Notes: generated by a model not told the origin, from the sequence alone. Shown: positions 43,880 through 52,585, counted from the first letter of the stretch. The stretch is DNA of 58,065 bases from a virus (IMGVR_UViG_3300027911_000015:1-58065); one strand, 5' to 3'. Program-made: numbers and translations.

Positions 43880-44140
43880 TTACTTTTGGCTTGGAAATGG
43901 TGTGTCATCTAAGATCAAGCGGCTTTCCCGGATAGATCCTGGCGTGTCCTGGTGAGTCGCCGGCCACTGGAAGAACCCGACTCCAGTGATTTCCTCGTAT
44001 ACCTTTCGCATATCACTGCGAAGTACCTGCTTCTGATTCTCATCCATCAATCCGAAGGAATGGTCAAAACGGAGACACATTGAGTCTATTAAAGCCTCAG
44101 GAGGAACAATAGGTATAGTTACAAAAGAATCCGATTTCAT
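43880..44140 (-). CDS. Conserved small phage protein, 86 aa
   Basis: The segment IVPPEALIDSMCLRFDHSFG followed by LRSDMRKVYEEITGVGF is recurrent in phage small proteins of unknown function. Its ATG overlaps the stop of the HNH gene (ATGA). Confidence 0.7.
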   Translation of the reverse strand: MKSDSFVTIPIVPPEALIDSMCLRFDHSFGLMDENQKQVLRSDMRKVYEEITGVGFFQWPATHQDTPGSIRESRLILDDTPFPSQK

Positions 44141-44658
44141 TTATTTTCCTTGCAATTTTCGAAGTGCCAACGGTACATGCCTCCTTTGCCTGTTTTGTTA
44201 CAATAAGGGCAAGTGACCACCTTTTGGAATATGTGGGTTCCTTCCTCCACTCTCTTCCTGCTATTTTTTCTCTGAATATTTCCACCTAAGAAATGGTGCT
44301 TACCATCAGCAACTATCTTCCTTTGTATTTCACCTCCTAGTAAATGGTGTTTACCTGAGGCAACATGTTTCCTTTGTATTTCACCTCCAAGTAGGTGATG
44401 GGTTCCGTTGACAACTCTTTCTCTATTCTTGACTCCACTTTTTCTTCCTGCAATGACAGCCAAATCATGAAAAAACTCTTCTTTTCCTATTGTGCCTGAT
44501 AAGGCCTTCCAAGCAACTTTATCTTCCAGGTTTCCATATTGTTCGAATAGTTTTCGGTGTGCCTCTGCATGTTCTTCGACCGTAAGTTCCACCAGGTTGG
44601 AAGGATCATCCGTTCCACCCATATAAACAGGAATAATATGGTGCCAGTGCTTTATCAT
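44137..44658 (-). CDS. HNH homing endonuclease with terminal finger, 173 aa
   Basis: The HNH start is HWHHIIPVYMGGTDDPSNLV, then ELTVEEHAEAHRKLFEQYG (4-42). Three repeats of GxHHLLGGEIQRKxVxxG follow (about 85-140), a NUMOD-like DNA-reading array. The end is a C-x2-C-x11-H-x3-C finger (CPYCNKTGKGGMYRWHFENC). It is tied to both neighbours by ATGA overlaps, so the operon keeps its coupling through the insertion. Confidence 0.87.
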   Translation of the reverse strand: MIKHWHHIIPVYMGGTDDPSNLVELTVEEHAEAHRKLFEQYGNLEDKVAWKALSGTIGKEEFFHDLAVIAGRKSGVKNRERVVNGTHHLLGGEIQRKHVASGKHHLLGGEIQRKIVADGKHHFLGGNIQRKNSRKRVEEGTHIFQKVVTCPYCNKTGKGGMYRWHFENCKENK

Positions 44659-44858
44659 TGAGGAGAATGTAAGTAAATGAAAAGATATTCCACCAACGTC
44701 AATCCAATGATACTACCAAGGCAGATACCAACACCAAGGATTACTTGCTTGCGCATATCACGGACGAAAACGAAGGTAAGGATGAGTCCAAGGACCATAC
44801 CAATGAAAAAACTATTGCACCAGTGGACAACAGTTTGAAAACTTTGCATATCGGTCAT
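44655..44858 (-). CDS. Small two-helix membrane protein, 67 aa
   Basis: Start at MTDMQSFQTVVHWCNSFFIG, where the ATG overlaps the upstream stop (ATGA). Two hydrophobic segments (FFIGMVLGLILTFVFV and ILGVGICLGSIIGLTLVEYL). Function unknown. Confidence 0.68.
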   Translation of the reverse strand: MTDMQSFQTVVHWCNSFFIGMVLGLILTFVFVRDMRKQVILGVGICLGSIIGLTLVEYLFIYLHSPQ

Positions 44859-45217
44859 AGATATCTCCAATCACCCTTAGGGGATTTCTGCCAATCAATG
44901 TCGAAAAACCACTTCACCATCTTGCGTTGAAACCAGTTGGGTTGTTGTCCTTCCTGGACAACCACACCCAAACCATATTTTCCACCGATTGTGAATCTCC
45001 ATGGAAGTTTAGGTTGTGGGGAAATCGTGAATCCGCCTGTCGTGGATACAAACTGTTCGGTATTTGCAGAACCCAAATATGTGTTCGCCACTTCATCATC
45101 TTTCATCATTCTCTCCTTTTGCTTTCCTCTTCCGTGCTTGATATGAGGATCCTTATGAAATACCATGTTATGGTCCGAGTATTCATAACCCTCTTCGTTA
45201 TTCGGTGTAGGGTTCAT
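44855..45217 (-). CDS. Unknown soluble protein, up to 120 aa
   Basis: The frame starts MNPTPNNEEGYEYSDHNMVF, overlapping the previous gene. A stronger ribosome site (AAGGAG) precedes MKDDEVANTYLGSANTEQFV at 45106, giving 83 residues instead. The C-terminal part is Trp/Lys-rich (WFQRKMVKWFFDIDWQKSPK). No family recognised. Confidence 0.6.
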   Translation of the reverse strand: MNPTPNNEEGYEYSDHNMVFHKDPHIKHGRGKQKERMMKDDEVANTYLGSANTEQFVSTTGGFTISPQPKLPWRFTIGGKYGLGVVVQEGQQPNWFQRKMVKWFFDIDWQKSPKGDWRYL

Positions 45218-45446
45218 AGGTCTTTTCGAAAATGTGGGGTTTCACGGGCCAGCATTCACCCTCGATTCCTGTGACAATCCAATCACCTTTAGAAACTCGA
45301 TGCGGACCTTCCAGTGTATGGATGATAGGAAACAGGTCTCTAAATCCAGGAGTTATTTCAATATCAGCCAACACCACGGCAGGGTGGTCACCAACCTTGA
45401 ACCATTGAACCGCCTCTACTGGGATTCTCTTCTTGACGTATCTCAT
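45198..45446 (-). CDS. Conserved phage protein, 82 aa
   Basis: Pattern: KKRIPVEAVQWFKVGDHPAV, IIHTLEGPHRVSKGDWIVTG and IEGECWPVKPHIFEKTYEP. This is a frequent phage protein (PVxxEAIQW ... GDWIxxGxxGExYPxKPxIFxxTY) with unknown function. Linked to the preceding gene by ATGA. Confidence 0.8.
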   Translation of the reverse strand: MRYVKKRIPVEAVQWFKVGDHPAVVLADIEITPGFRDLFPIIHTLEGPHRVSKGDWIVTGIEGECWPVKPHIFEKTYEPYTE

Positions 45447-45616
45447 TGGCTTCCCTTCGGAACACAGACGAGGTGTAGTTCACCAGAGCCTCGGTGTTCG
45501 TTCATCTTCTTGATGACCGATACAGCATTCTCACAGGCTGCCTGGTCATTGAACTCCTGCATCGTAATCACAGGTTGATAGACATTGAACCACACAAGGA
45601 GGATCCAGTGCATCAT
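45443..45616 (-). CDS. Small protein, 57 aa
   Basis: Reads MMHWILLVWFNVYQPVITMQ then FNDQAACENAVSVIKKMNEH. The ATG overlaps the TGA of the gene before (ATGA) and the stop overlaps the ATG of the gene after. A short hydrophobic start precedes a helix with one Cys and a LHLVCVPKG strand. Function unknown. Confidence 0.65.
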   Translation of the reverse strand: MMHWILLVWFNVYQPVITMQEFNDQAACENAVSVIKKMNEHRGSGELHLVCVPKGSQ

Positions 45617-45837
45617 GGCCTCACGAACCGACCAGTGGACGGTGTAGCAAGATACTTCTTCTTGAGGTCTTGATATGCCCTACGAACGTGACCACGAGGA
45701 TACTTCATGGTTGTTGGTCGAATAAACTCAACCACTTCACCCTTTTCATCCCGCTTGAATACGCCTTGGAATACAGAATGATCGATATCCGTATGGTCAA
45801 GGTCCTCAAGGGTCCTGTAAATAAACTTCTTCATCAT
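45613..45837 (-). CDS. Small basic protein, 74 aa
   Basis: Start at MMKKFIYRTLEDLDHTDIDH following TAAGG; longer starts would lie inside the upstream gene. Contains VVEFIRPTTMKYPRGHVRRA and ends KKKYLATPSTGRFVRP. No family recognised. Confidence 0.63.
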   Translation of the reverse strand: MMKKFIYRTLEDLDHTDIDHSVFQGVFKRDEKGEVVEFIRPTTMKYPRGHVRRAYQDLKKKYLATPSTGRFVRP

Positions 45838-45844
45838 GCGAGCC

Positions 45845-46030
45845 TTACTTCCCCTCATTATCGTTCTCCTTGTCATCACACATTGGGCAATCACACTTCT
45901 TCTTGAAAAGACTATCTAGCAATCTTGGATCCATAACCCACATGATACAGAACAGGGCACCAAAACACACAAACATTAGGAGAAAAACTTCAACCATCGC
46001 GAACAGTATTAGTGAAATCAGTGCGTTCAT
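45845..46030 (-). CDS. Small membrane protein with CxCxxC tail, 61 aa
   Basis: A long hydrophobic N-terminus (MNALISLILFAMVEVFLLMF through CFGALFCIMWVM) spans the membrane once or twice, then KKKCDCPMCDDKENDNEGK gives a Cys cluster that could bind metal. Function unknown. Confidence 0.66.
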   Translation of the reverse strand: MNALISLILFAMVEVFLLMFVCFGALFCIMWVMDPRLLDSLFKKKCDCPMCDDKENDNEGK

Positions 46031-46032
46031 GA

Positions 46033-46269
46033 TTATTCTCCGAATTCATCGTAGTCTGGTCGTTCTTGGTATTGTAGCGTATGGACGGCCCAAGTCAAGC
46101 GAAGAACCACCATTACCAAGAACATCTTCCAATAACCTGTTGGATGTATTCCATCAATCATTCCTACCAAAGCATTATTCCATGCCAAGGTAGCCATACC
46201 TGATAGGATGAACAGCAGGACAAAATAGAAAAATACCTGGATGATTGTGGTGATTGTTGATGCCTTCAT
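46033..46269 (-). CDS. Small two-helix membrane protein, 78 aa
   Basis: Hydrophobic stretches at about 8-28 (TIIQVFFYFVLLFILSGMAT) and 46-63 (WKMFLVMVVLRLTWAVH), with an acidic end (QERPDYDEFGE). Function unknown; it is just downstream of the SpoVR gene. Confidence 0.68.
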   Translation of the reverse strand: MKASTITTIIQVFFYFVLLFILSGMATLAWNNALVGMIDGIHPTGYWKMFLVMVVLRLTWAVHTLQYQERPDYDEFGE

Positions 46270-46292
46270 GATATAGTTACCTCTCAGTTGAA

Positions 46293-47783
46293 TTAGAATC
46301 CGCCCCTTCGAACGTCTACAGTATAGTTCTCAAGTTCTTTACCTTCGGGATCCCGAGTCTGCATCTTTACCTCATATCCCCACAGGTTGCTGAAATGCCA
46401 CAAGGTATACAACGCATCGGTATGTTCCAGTGAATGTCTGCGAGTAGTATAGTGTTGGAGTTGGACATGTCGGTCTCCCCACACATCCACGTCCATCACC
46501 TGAATATTTGGAATAAAGTTGTTCGCGTTTTGCTGATATGAGAGGGCTTCCCTCACCTCTTTATACCCTCTATCGTCATGAATCGATTGCACGATCATCT
46601 TCGGGAATCCATCATCGTCAAGGACATGGAACAGCCTGAAATCTCGAATAACCTTGGGTGACAGGTATTGCATGATGAATGATTCGTCCTTGAAATCATA
46701 TGCCGCGTGTTTCAGTGTGTTGATCCAATCACCGTTGCCAGCCCATTCAGGGAACCACTCCCTATCTTCGGCAGTAGGATTCGTGGCGATACGCTTGATA
46801 TCCTGGAACATTGCGAATCCCAATGCATATGGATTCAACTGCGCCATGGGATGCTGATAGGTCACTCCTGTATGCGAATGCAGGAACTCCATCATGAATC
46901 CATCGGTCACCAGACCACGGTCATACATTTCATTGACGATGGTGTAATGCCAGAATGTGGCCCATCCTTCATTCATCGTCTTGGTCAGCATTTGCGGATA
47001 GAAATACTGGGCCACCTTGCGGACGATCCGAATGACTTCACGCTTCCATGGTTCAAGATTTGGAGCATTCTTCTCAATGAAGTAGAGAAGGTTTTCTTCT
47101 GGTTCCTCGACGGACCTGGGTTGCATAGGAGCTTGATTGGCACCACCAACAGGCACCGTTCTCCACATATCATCGAAGTGTTCTTGGTCGAACTTGTCAC
47201 GGTCCTTCTTCAGTTGTTCCAGAACCGTCTTGGACTTCTTGGCGGGCCTCTTGTATCGGTCTACACCATTCTGCCTCAGCGCATGGGCAGAATCAAGTAC
47301 ATTAGCGACCTCATCGGCACCATACTTCTCTTCGTATTCGGCAATCTTGCTCTTTGCGTAATCCAGGAAATCGATGATAGCCTCTGCATCCGTCCACTGC
47401 TTAAAGAGGTGGTTATTCTTGAAGAAGTTATTGTGTCCGATGCAGGCATGAGCCATGACCAACGTTTGCATGGCCATCGTGTTCTCTTCCATCAGATATG
47501 AAATGCATGGATTGGAATTGATGACGATTTCATAGGCAAGGCCCATATCACCACGCTTGTATCTCTCCTGATTGCTCACGAACTCCTTGCCGAACGACCA
47601 GTGTGAATAGTAGATCGGCATGCCGACGGCCGCATAGGCATCCAGCATTTGTTCGGCTGATATGATTTCAATTTGATTGGGATAGTAATCAAGACCGAAG
47701 TCCTTGGCGATCTTCTCGATTTCGATGTATGTGTCATCGATTTCGTTCGCCGTCCAATCCTTGCAAGAATCAATCTTCTTCAT
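46293..47783 (-). CDS. SpoVR/YcgB family protein, 496 aa
   Basis: The whole length matches SpoVR: YYPNQIEIISAEQMLDAYAA, GMPIYYSHWSFGKEFVSNQE, YEIVINSNPCISYLMEENTM and MAHACIGHNNFFKNNHLF, then NEGWATFWHYTIVNEMYDRG and HTGVTYQHPMAQLNPYALGF. E. coli YcgB has about 510 residues. SpoVR proteins work in a shared path with PrkA and DUF444; the biochemical role is not settled. Its ATG overlaps the stop of the DUF444 gene (ATGA), so the triad is coupled. Confidence 0.95.
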   Translation of the reverse strand: MKKIDSCKDWTANEIDDTYIEIEKIAKDFGLDYYPNQIEIISAEQMLDAYAAVGMPIYYSHWSFGKEFVSNQERYKRGDMGLAYEIVINSNPCISYLMEENTMAMQTLVMAHACIGHNNFFKNNHLFKQWTDAEAIIDFLDYAKSKIAEYEEKYGADEVANVLDSAHALRQNGVDRYKRPAKKSKTVLEQLKKDRDKFDQEHFDDMWRTVPVGGANQAPMQPRSVEEPEENLLYFIEKNAPNLEPWKREVIRIVRKVAQYFYPQMLTKTMNEGWATFWHYTIVNEMYDRGLVTDGFMMEFLHSHTGVTYQHPMAQLNPYALGFAMFQDIKRIATNPTAEDREWFPEWAGNGDWINTLKHAAYDFKDESFIMQYLSPKVIRDFRLFHVLDDDGFPKMIVQSIHDDRGYKEVREALSYQQNANNFIPNIQVMDVDVWGDRHVQLQHYTTRRHSLEHTDALYTLWHFSNLWGYEVKMQTRDPEGKELENYTVDVRRGGF

Positions 47784-49132
47784 TGTTTAGCCTTGCGTTC
47801 GAACAACTTGATGAATGATGGATATACATCCTTATCCGATGTGGACAATGCCATTCCCAAGTTGGTGTGTGATTGCGCAATCTTCTCGTAGAGTGGCCAT
47901 AGACCATCCGAGGTCGAAGAGTGCATACCCCAACTCGTATTTTTGTATAGTTGCGAACCGTGATAGTGCGGATCCGCCTGAATGTATGCGAAGTATTGCA
48001 CGATTGGAAGAAGTTTCTTGGTCAGAATGTCCTCAACCTCAAGATTATCTTCGGAGTAGTTATCACCGTCAGAGGCTTGGGCAACATACACATTCCATTG
48101 TTGGAGTGGATATCGTTCCTGAATCGTATCATAGGTCAGTTGGAGGGCCCTTGATACCACCGTGCCTCCTGATTCCTTCGAGTGATAGAACTCATGTTCA
48201 TCAACCTCTTCGGCGTCCGTGTGGTGGCGAATATATACGATTTCGACACGTTCATAGTTCTTTACAAGGAAGAGATACAACAGAAGGAAGAATGTCTTGG
48301 ACATTTTCTTCTTCTCTTCGTCCATTGAACCCGACACGTCAAGAATACAGAACATCACCGCTTGGACAGTAGGAACAGGCACCTTCGTATAGTTGGTGAA
48401 ACGGAGGTCCATTGGGTCAATGAAGGGAACAGCCTTTACACGGCGCTTGAGTGTTTCAATCTGTTTGCAAAGGTCCTCACGTTCCTGTTTTTGTCGGGCA
48501 GCACGTTCGATATCAAGTGAACAATCATGGACACTATGATCCATATCGTACAACTTTTGTTCCGCTTCCTTCAGTTTCTTGGCAAGGGCAGCCCGCAGAC
48601 CGAATCTACGGCCCTTGGCTTGGCGCATTGAGCGAACGATATTCAGTTGGGATGGAGGACCTTCAGAGACATAGCCAGATCGGTGCTTCTCTTCTTCATT
48701 GACCTTGGCAATGGTGCGTTTGAATAGATCGGGAAGTTCGCAGTTCTCAAAGAAGATATCAAGGAACTCTTCTTTCGTCAAGGTGAACTCGAAAGAGTCC
48801 TCACCTTCACCATCCTTGCCTCCCTTGTTTCCTTTTCCCTTACCCTGTTGAGGACGGTCGATTTGGTCACCTGGCACATACTCTTCATTGCCTGGTGCTA
48901 CGATGTGGTGTTCACCAATCGACCTATCATGATGGAAATGAGGCTCTTTGAGGTCCTTTGTTGGGATCTTGACCTTGCCCTTACCATCAGCAAGGTCTTT
49001 CAGATCCGTATCCGAAATGGACTTCCTTACGGCATCCTTCAGGTGTTCTCTCACACGCCCAACAAACTTGCGGCGATTCTCGGAGGATTTACCCTTATTG
49101 TTCAGCCGACGGTCAATGATCGTGTGTGCCAT
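47780..49132 (-). CDS. DUF444 (YeaH/YhbH) protein with VWA-type domain, 450 aa
   Basis: Start set at MAHTIIDRRLNNKGKSSENR, the normal N-terminus; a longer frame overlaps the kinase gene. The middle has the glycine/lysine-rich linker (QGKGKGNKGGKDGEGED) and EFTLTKEEFLDIFFENCELP. From about residue 260 comes a von Willebrand A domain with the MIDAS motif DVSGSMDE. E. coli YeaH has about 427 residues and is encoded beside the YeaG kinase. Confidence 0.94.
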   Translation of the reverse strand: MAHTIIDRRLNNKGKSSENRRKFVGRVREHLKDAVRKSISDTDLKDLADGKGKVKIPTKDLKEPHFHHDRSIGEHHIVAPGNEEYVPGDQIDRPQQGKGKGNKGGKDGEGEDSFEFTLTKEEFLDIFFENCELPDLFKRTIAKVNEEEKHRSGYVSEGPPSQLNIVRSMRQAKGRRFGLRAALAKKLKEAEQKLYDMDHSVHDCSLDIERAARQKQEREDLCKQIETLKRRVKAVPFIDPMDLRFTNYTKVPVPTVQAVMFCILDVSGSMDEEKKKMSKTFFLLLYLFLVKNYERVEIVYIRHHTDAEEVDEHEFYHSKESGGTVVSRALQLTYDTIQERYPLQQWNVYVAQASDGDNYSEDNLEVEDILTKKLLPIVQYFAYIQADPHYHGSQLYKNTSWGMHSSTSDGLWPLYEKIAQSHTNLGMALSTSDKDVYPSFIKLFERKAKQ

Positions 49133-49143
49133 TAGGTTTCCGA

Positions 49144-51081
49144 TCAGTGGTTCTTGCGGAACCTCATATACCATTCGACAAGCAACCGAACCTGCTTCTC
49201 GGTGTAACCCTTGCTCATCATACGATCCACGAAGTTCTTATGCTTCGTATCTTCTTCGTTGGTTGCTTTCTTGTTGAAGGAGATAACGGGAAGAAGTTCC
49301 TCTGTGTTCGCAAACATCTTCTTTTCGATAACGTTGCGAAGTTTCTCATATGAAGTCCATGCAGGGTTCTTGCCACCGTTGTTCTTCGATGCGCGAAGGA
49401 CAAAGTTCACGACCTCATTACGGAAATCCTTAGGATTGTCGATCTTGGCAGGCTTCTCGATCTTCTCCAGTTCGGCATTCAGTGCATCGCGGTCGAACAT
49501 TTCGTTCGTATCAGGATCACGGAAGTCCGCATTCTGAATCCATGCATCGGCGTATGTAATGTAACGGTCGAAGAGATTCTGACCATATTCCGAATACGAT
49601 TCGAGATATGCCTTTTGGATTTCGTCCGAAAGGAACTCGGCGTACTTCGGCGTAAGCACCGAGCGAATGAACTTCAGATATTCTTCCTGTGTATCCTTCG
49701 GCAGACGTTCTTCGTAAATCTGCTTTTCGAGAATATACATCAGGTGAATAGGATTGGCAGCGACTTCGCCCTTATCATAATTGAATGTCTTGGACAGGAT
49801 CTTGAAGGCGAAACGAGTGGACATTCCATCCATTCCTTCGGTCACACCAGCATCGTCACGATACTCTTGCAGTGACTTGGCATGAGGGTCCTTATCCTTC
49901 AGGTTCTTGCCGTCATAGATTTCCAGTTTAGAATATAGTGCCGAGTTAGCGGGCACCTTCAGTCGGCTGAGGACACAGAATTTGGCCAACGTATCGAATG
50001 TTCCTGGTGCGCAAACGGCTTCCTTCAGTGAGGAGTTTTCGATCAACTTCTTGTAGATATCAACCTCTTCAGTAACACGGAGGCAATACGGAACCTTGAC
50101 AATCGAAATACGGTCAATAAAGGCTTCGTTGCGGTTGTTGTTGCGGAAGGCTTCCCATTCCGACTCGTTCGAGTGGGCGATGATGATACCATGGAAAGGC
50201 ATCGCAGCGAATCCCTCTGTGCCGTTATAGTGACCTTCTTGCGTGGCGGTCAGGAGAGGGTTCAGTGACTTGATGTTCGTCTTGAAGATTTCAGCATAGT
50301 CCACAAGGCCTTGGCCCGTAACGTTCAGGGCACCAGAGTATGAATAGGCATCAGGATCGGCTTGCGAGAAATCTTCCAGCTTGCGAATGTCCACCTTACC
50401 AACGAGGGATGAAATGTCCTGGTTGTTTTCGTCACCAGGTTCGGCCTTGGCAACACCGATGCGAAGGAGTTGCGAGGGCCAGACCTTGACGATCTTGAAT
50501 TGGGTGATATCGCCTTCGAACTCTTGGAGCCTCTTGGATGCCCATGGCGACATGATGGGTCGCAGCGTCTTGCGGGGAATACCGAACTGGTCCTCAAGCA
50601 TAGGACCATCCTGTTCACCGTCGAAGAGTCCAAACGGCGATTCATAGAGAGGAGAAATCTGGTCGCCAGCCTTCAGTGTATAGAAGGGAACCTTTTCGAA
50701 AAGGTCCTTCAGACGTTCAACGATGGACGACTTGCCGCCTCCAACAGGACCCAGGAGATAAAGAATCTGCTTGCGTTCTTCAAGTCCTTGTTCGGCTCTG
50801 CGAAGGAAGGACACAATATCTTCGATGGTTGTCTCAAGACCGTAGAAATCAGCGAAGGCCTTGTATACATGGATCTTGCGATTCATGAAGATCCGAGAAA
50901 GGCGTTCGTTCTTCGAAGTATCCACCAGTTCGGGTTCACCGATAGCGGACAGCAAACGAGCCGCAGGCGAAGCATACATGGTCGGATCCGTCTTGCATTG
51001 CTCCAGAAAGTCCTGGACGGACATTTCATGTGCAGTGCGCGAAGCGTAACGGGTCTTGTACTTGCCGAAGATATCGCTCAT
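49144..51081 (-). CDS. PrkA-type serine protein kinase/AAA protein (YeaG-like), 645 aa
   Basis: Very close in layout and length to E. coli YeaG (644). The N-terminus MSDIFGKYKTRYASRTAHEM and SVQDFLEQCKTDPTMYASPA lead to Walker A GPVGGGKSSI (111-120). ETLRPIMSP-type segments (RKTLRPIMSPWASKRLQEFE), GALNVTGQGLVDYAEIFKTN and GIIIAHSNESEWEAFRNN are typical PrkA motifs. PrkA proteins phosphorylate proteins or, as reported for relatives, act as AAA proteases. First gene of a PrkA-DUF444-SpoVR order as in bacteria. Confidence 0.95.
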   Translation of the reverse strand: MSDIFGKYKTRYASRTAHEMSVQDFLEQCKTDPTMYASPAARLLSAIGEPELVDTSKNERLSRIFMNRKIHVYKAFADFYGLETTIEDIVSFLRRAEQGLEERKQILYLLGPVGGGKSSIVERLKDLFEKVPFYTLKAGDQISPLYESPFGLFDGEQDGPMLEDQFGIPRKTLRPIMSPWASKRLQEFEGDITQFKIVKVWPSQLLRIGVAKAEPGDENNQDISSLVGKVDIRKLEDFSQADPDAYSYSGALNVTGQGLVDYAEIFKTNIKSLNPLLTATQEGHYNGTEGFAAMPFHGIIIAHSNESEWEAFRNNNRNEAFIDRISIVKVPYCLRVTEEVDIYKKLIENSSLKEAVCAPGTFDTLAKFCVLSRLKVPANSALYSKLEIYDGKNLKDKDPHAKSLQEYRDDAGVTEGMDGMSTRFAFKILSKTFNYDKGEVAANPIHLMYILEKQIYEERLPKDTQEEYLKFIRSVLTPKYAEFLSDEIQKAYLESYSEYGQNLFDRYITYADAWIQNADFRDPDTNEMFDRDALNAELEKIEKPAKIDNPKDFRNEVVNFVLRASKNNGGKNPAWTSYEKLRNVIEKKMFANTEELLPVISFNKKATNEEDTKHKNFVDRMMSKGYTEKQVRLLVEWYMRFRKNH

Positions 51082-51096
51082 TTATTCTTCTCCTTG

Positions 51097-51372
51097 TTAC
51101 TTTGTTTGGGGCTGCGAAACGTATTTAGCGCGGGCAATCTCTTCTTCCCTCAAGGACATATGCAAAAGAATGTTACCTAGATCCTTGATTTTGTCACCTG
51201 AAATGTTGAATCGCATGGTGTTCTGCGATACCGTGCCATTCTTTCCTATTGTTTCATAGGACAGTTTGATGTTGAACTTGTTCGAATAATGATGGTCAAG
51301 GGTCGCATACAGTTCAATACGATGGTCATCGCCCTTATCGATCACGTAATGGAAATCCAAATTTTGGTGCAT
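51097..51372 (-). CDS. Unknown protein, 91 aa
   Basis: MHQNLDFHYVIDKGDDHRIE begins a small beta-rich protein (LYATLDHHYSNKFNIKLSYE) with a helical end. The gene lies just before the PrkA triad and ends 15 bases before it, so it could be part of the same unit. No family recognised. Confidence 0.66.
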   Translation of the reverse strand: MHQNLDFHYVIDKGDDHRIELYATLDHHYSNKFNIKLSYETIGKNGTVSQNTMRFNISGDKIKDLGNILLHMSLREEEIARAKYVSQPQTK

Positions 51373-51380
51373 GTCTTCTC

Positions 51381-51587
51381 CTATGCCATCAAAGATACGA
51401 GGTGGTTCCTCAACATATCTTCGTAGTTATCCAGGTGTTTCAGGGCTTCCACGGCAGTAGGAAGATCCACTGTGCCATTGTATAGGTCTACCGAATTTTC
51501 TATGGTATGATTCAGTTCACTCATCTTATGGGTGATTTCGATGATTTCGCGCATCGTGATTTCGCGCGCCGTCACATGCTTAGACAT
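51381..51587 (-). CDS. Small helical protein, 68 aa
   Basis: Start at MSKHVTAREITMREIIEITH, with the ATG overlapping the upstream stop. Helical and acidic (KMSELNHTIENSVDLYNGTV). Function unknown. Confidence 0.64.
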   Translation of the reverse strand: MSKHVTAREITMREIIEITHKMSELNHTIENSVDLYNGTVDLPTAVEALKHLDNYEDMLRNHLVSLMA

Positions 51588-51900
51588 TTGGGCCTCCACA
51601 CATATTGCCCGCATAGGAAGGACCCACCTCACGTTTCACCTTTTCGAACAGGTGCCACATTAGATGACCATCTTGTTGGGTCCCGATATACTCATGGACT
51701 TGGTCCCAAGTGTCATCGAATTGCTGGCCTGTTGCGATGATTGCAAAATCCCTTTGTTCCGATACACTGGTTACCGTATCACATAACATATACACGACGG
51801 GGTTGTTATCTTGGATCTGAAATGAAAGAACTTTTGCTCCTTTCGGCAAAAACAACGAGGTCCACCCGTAATACAAACCATACTTGTAGATCACTTTCAT
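51580..51900 (-). CDS. DUF7352-like conserved protein, 106 aa
   Basis: Fits the family pattern IYKYxL...LPKGAKVLSFQIQDNNPVVY, then DFAIIATGQQFDD...YIGTQQDGHLMWHLFE. The family is common in phages and bacteria with unknown function. Overlaps the genes on both sides by a few bases. Confidence 0.72.
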   Translation of the reverse strand: MKVIYKYGLYYGWTSLFLPKGAKVLSFQIQDNNPVVYMLCDTVTSVSEQRDFAIIATGQQFDDTWDQVHEYIGTQQDGHLMWHLFEKVKREVGPSYAGNMCGGPNV

Positions 51901-52214
51901 TTCATCGCGTCCCTGATTTGGTCGGAGATAGGATTTCCGAATTGGTCGTTGATTCCTTCGAACATGAGGGCAAGGCCTTCACAGGCATCCTTCATCAGTT
52001 GAAGGGCTTCATGAGAGAATAGTGGATCGAGTGCGAGGTCGCGATGGGCGTTGATAACATCCGTCAACATTTGGTGTGGATCATTGTAGTTTTCATTGGT
52101 GACAGCAATCATGGCCTCGGCTTCAGCGAGAAGTTCACCTTTCCACTTATTGTGGTTCTCGTCTTCCATCATTTGCCGAACTTCTTCGGATGTATGTAAT
52201 GTGTGAAATCCCAT
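51897..52214 (-). CDS. Unknown helical protein, 105 aa
   Basis: Start at MGFHTLHTSEEVRQMMEDEN after GGCGGACTAAA. Helical, acidic (LLAEAEAMIAVTNENYNDPH, EALQLMKDACEGLALMFEGI). No family recognised. Confidence 0.66.
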   Translation of the reverse strand: MGFHTLHTSEEVRQMMEDENHNKWKGELLAEAEAMIAVTNENYNDPHQMLTDVINAHRDLALDPLFSHEALQLMKDACEGLALMFEGINDQFGNPISDQIRDAMK

Positions 52215-52215
52215 T

Positions 52216-52431
52216 TTAGTCCGCCTTTTTCCGTTTCTTTCGCGTAACATGCAGTTCAACCGAATCATCGATGTATACTGCTACGTATTCCTTCGGTGGT
52301 GTCCAAGAAGCGCCGTCTTTCGGCATTTCCCTGAATAGATCCGTCACGATCATAGGTTGATTTAGGTCGGGTCCAAGGAGAAACTCCAGGTCCCTCTTAT
52401 CAACGTAGCCGATAAGTTTAGAGGACGGCAT
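52216..52431 (-). CDS. Unknown small protein, 71 aa
   Basis: Start at MPSSKLIGYVDKRDLEFLLG. Contains YVAVYIDDSVELHVTRKKRK, ending with a basic tail. No family recognised. Overlaps the gene before by 14 bases. Confidence 0.64.
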   Translation of the reverse strand: MPSSKLIGYVDKRDLEFLLGPDLNQPMIVTDLFREMPKDGASWTPPKEYVAVYIDDSVELHVTRKKRKKAD

Positions 52432-52585
52432 CGTTCTGTCCGCCAACGAACACGGCAAGAATCAGTGCATTGGCGCGGGCTGGTGACATGCCGCCGTCCA
52501 CCAATTCGTTGAAAAGTTCAAGTGCCGATGCATCGGCTTTGCCATCAGGGACGGCACGAAACGGAAGCGGCTTGAAGTTTTTCAT
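52418..52585 (-). CDS. Small conserved-type protein, 55 aa
   Basis: Reads MKNFKPLPFRAVPDGKADAS ALELFNELVDGGMSPARANA and ends VFVGGQNDAVL. A longer frame continues upstream but lies inside the gene before. Helical with a conserved look; function unknown. Confidence 0.66.
   Translation of the reverse strand: MKNFKPLPFRAVPDGKADASALELFNELVDGGMSPARANALILAVFVGGQNDAVL

Noticed and set aside
46707-47501. Plus-strand open frame of 264 codons inside the SpoVR gene
   Set aside because: Antisense to a full-length SpoVR gene with strong family motifs; no ribosome site or recognisable domain.
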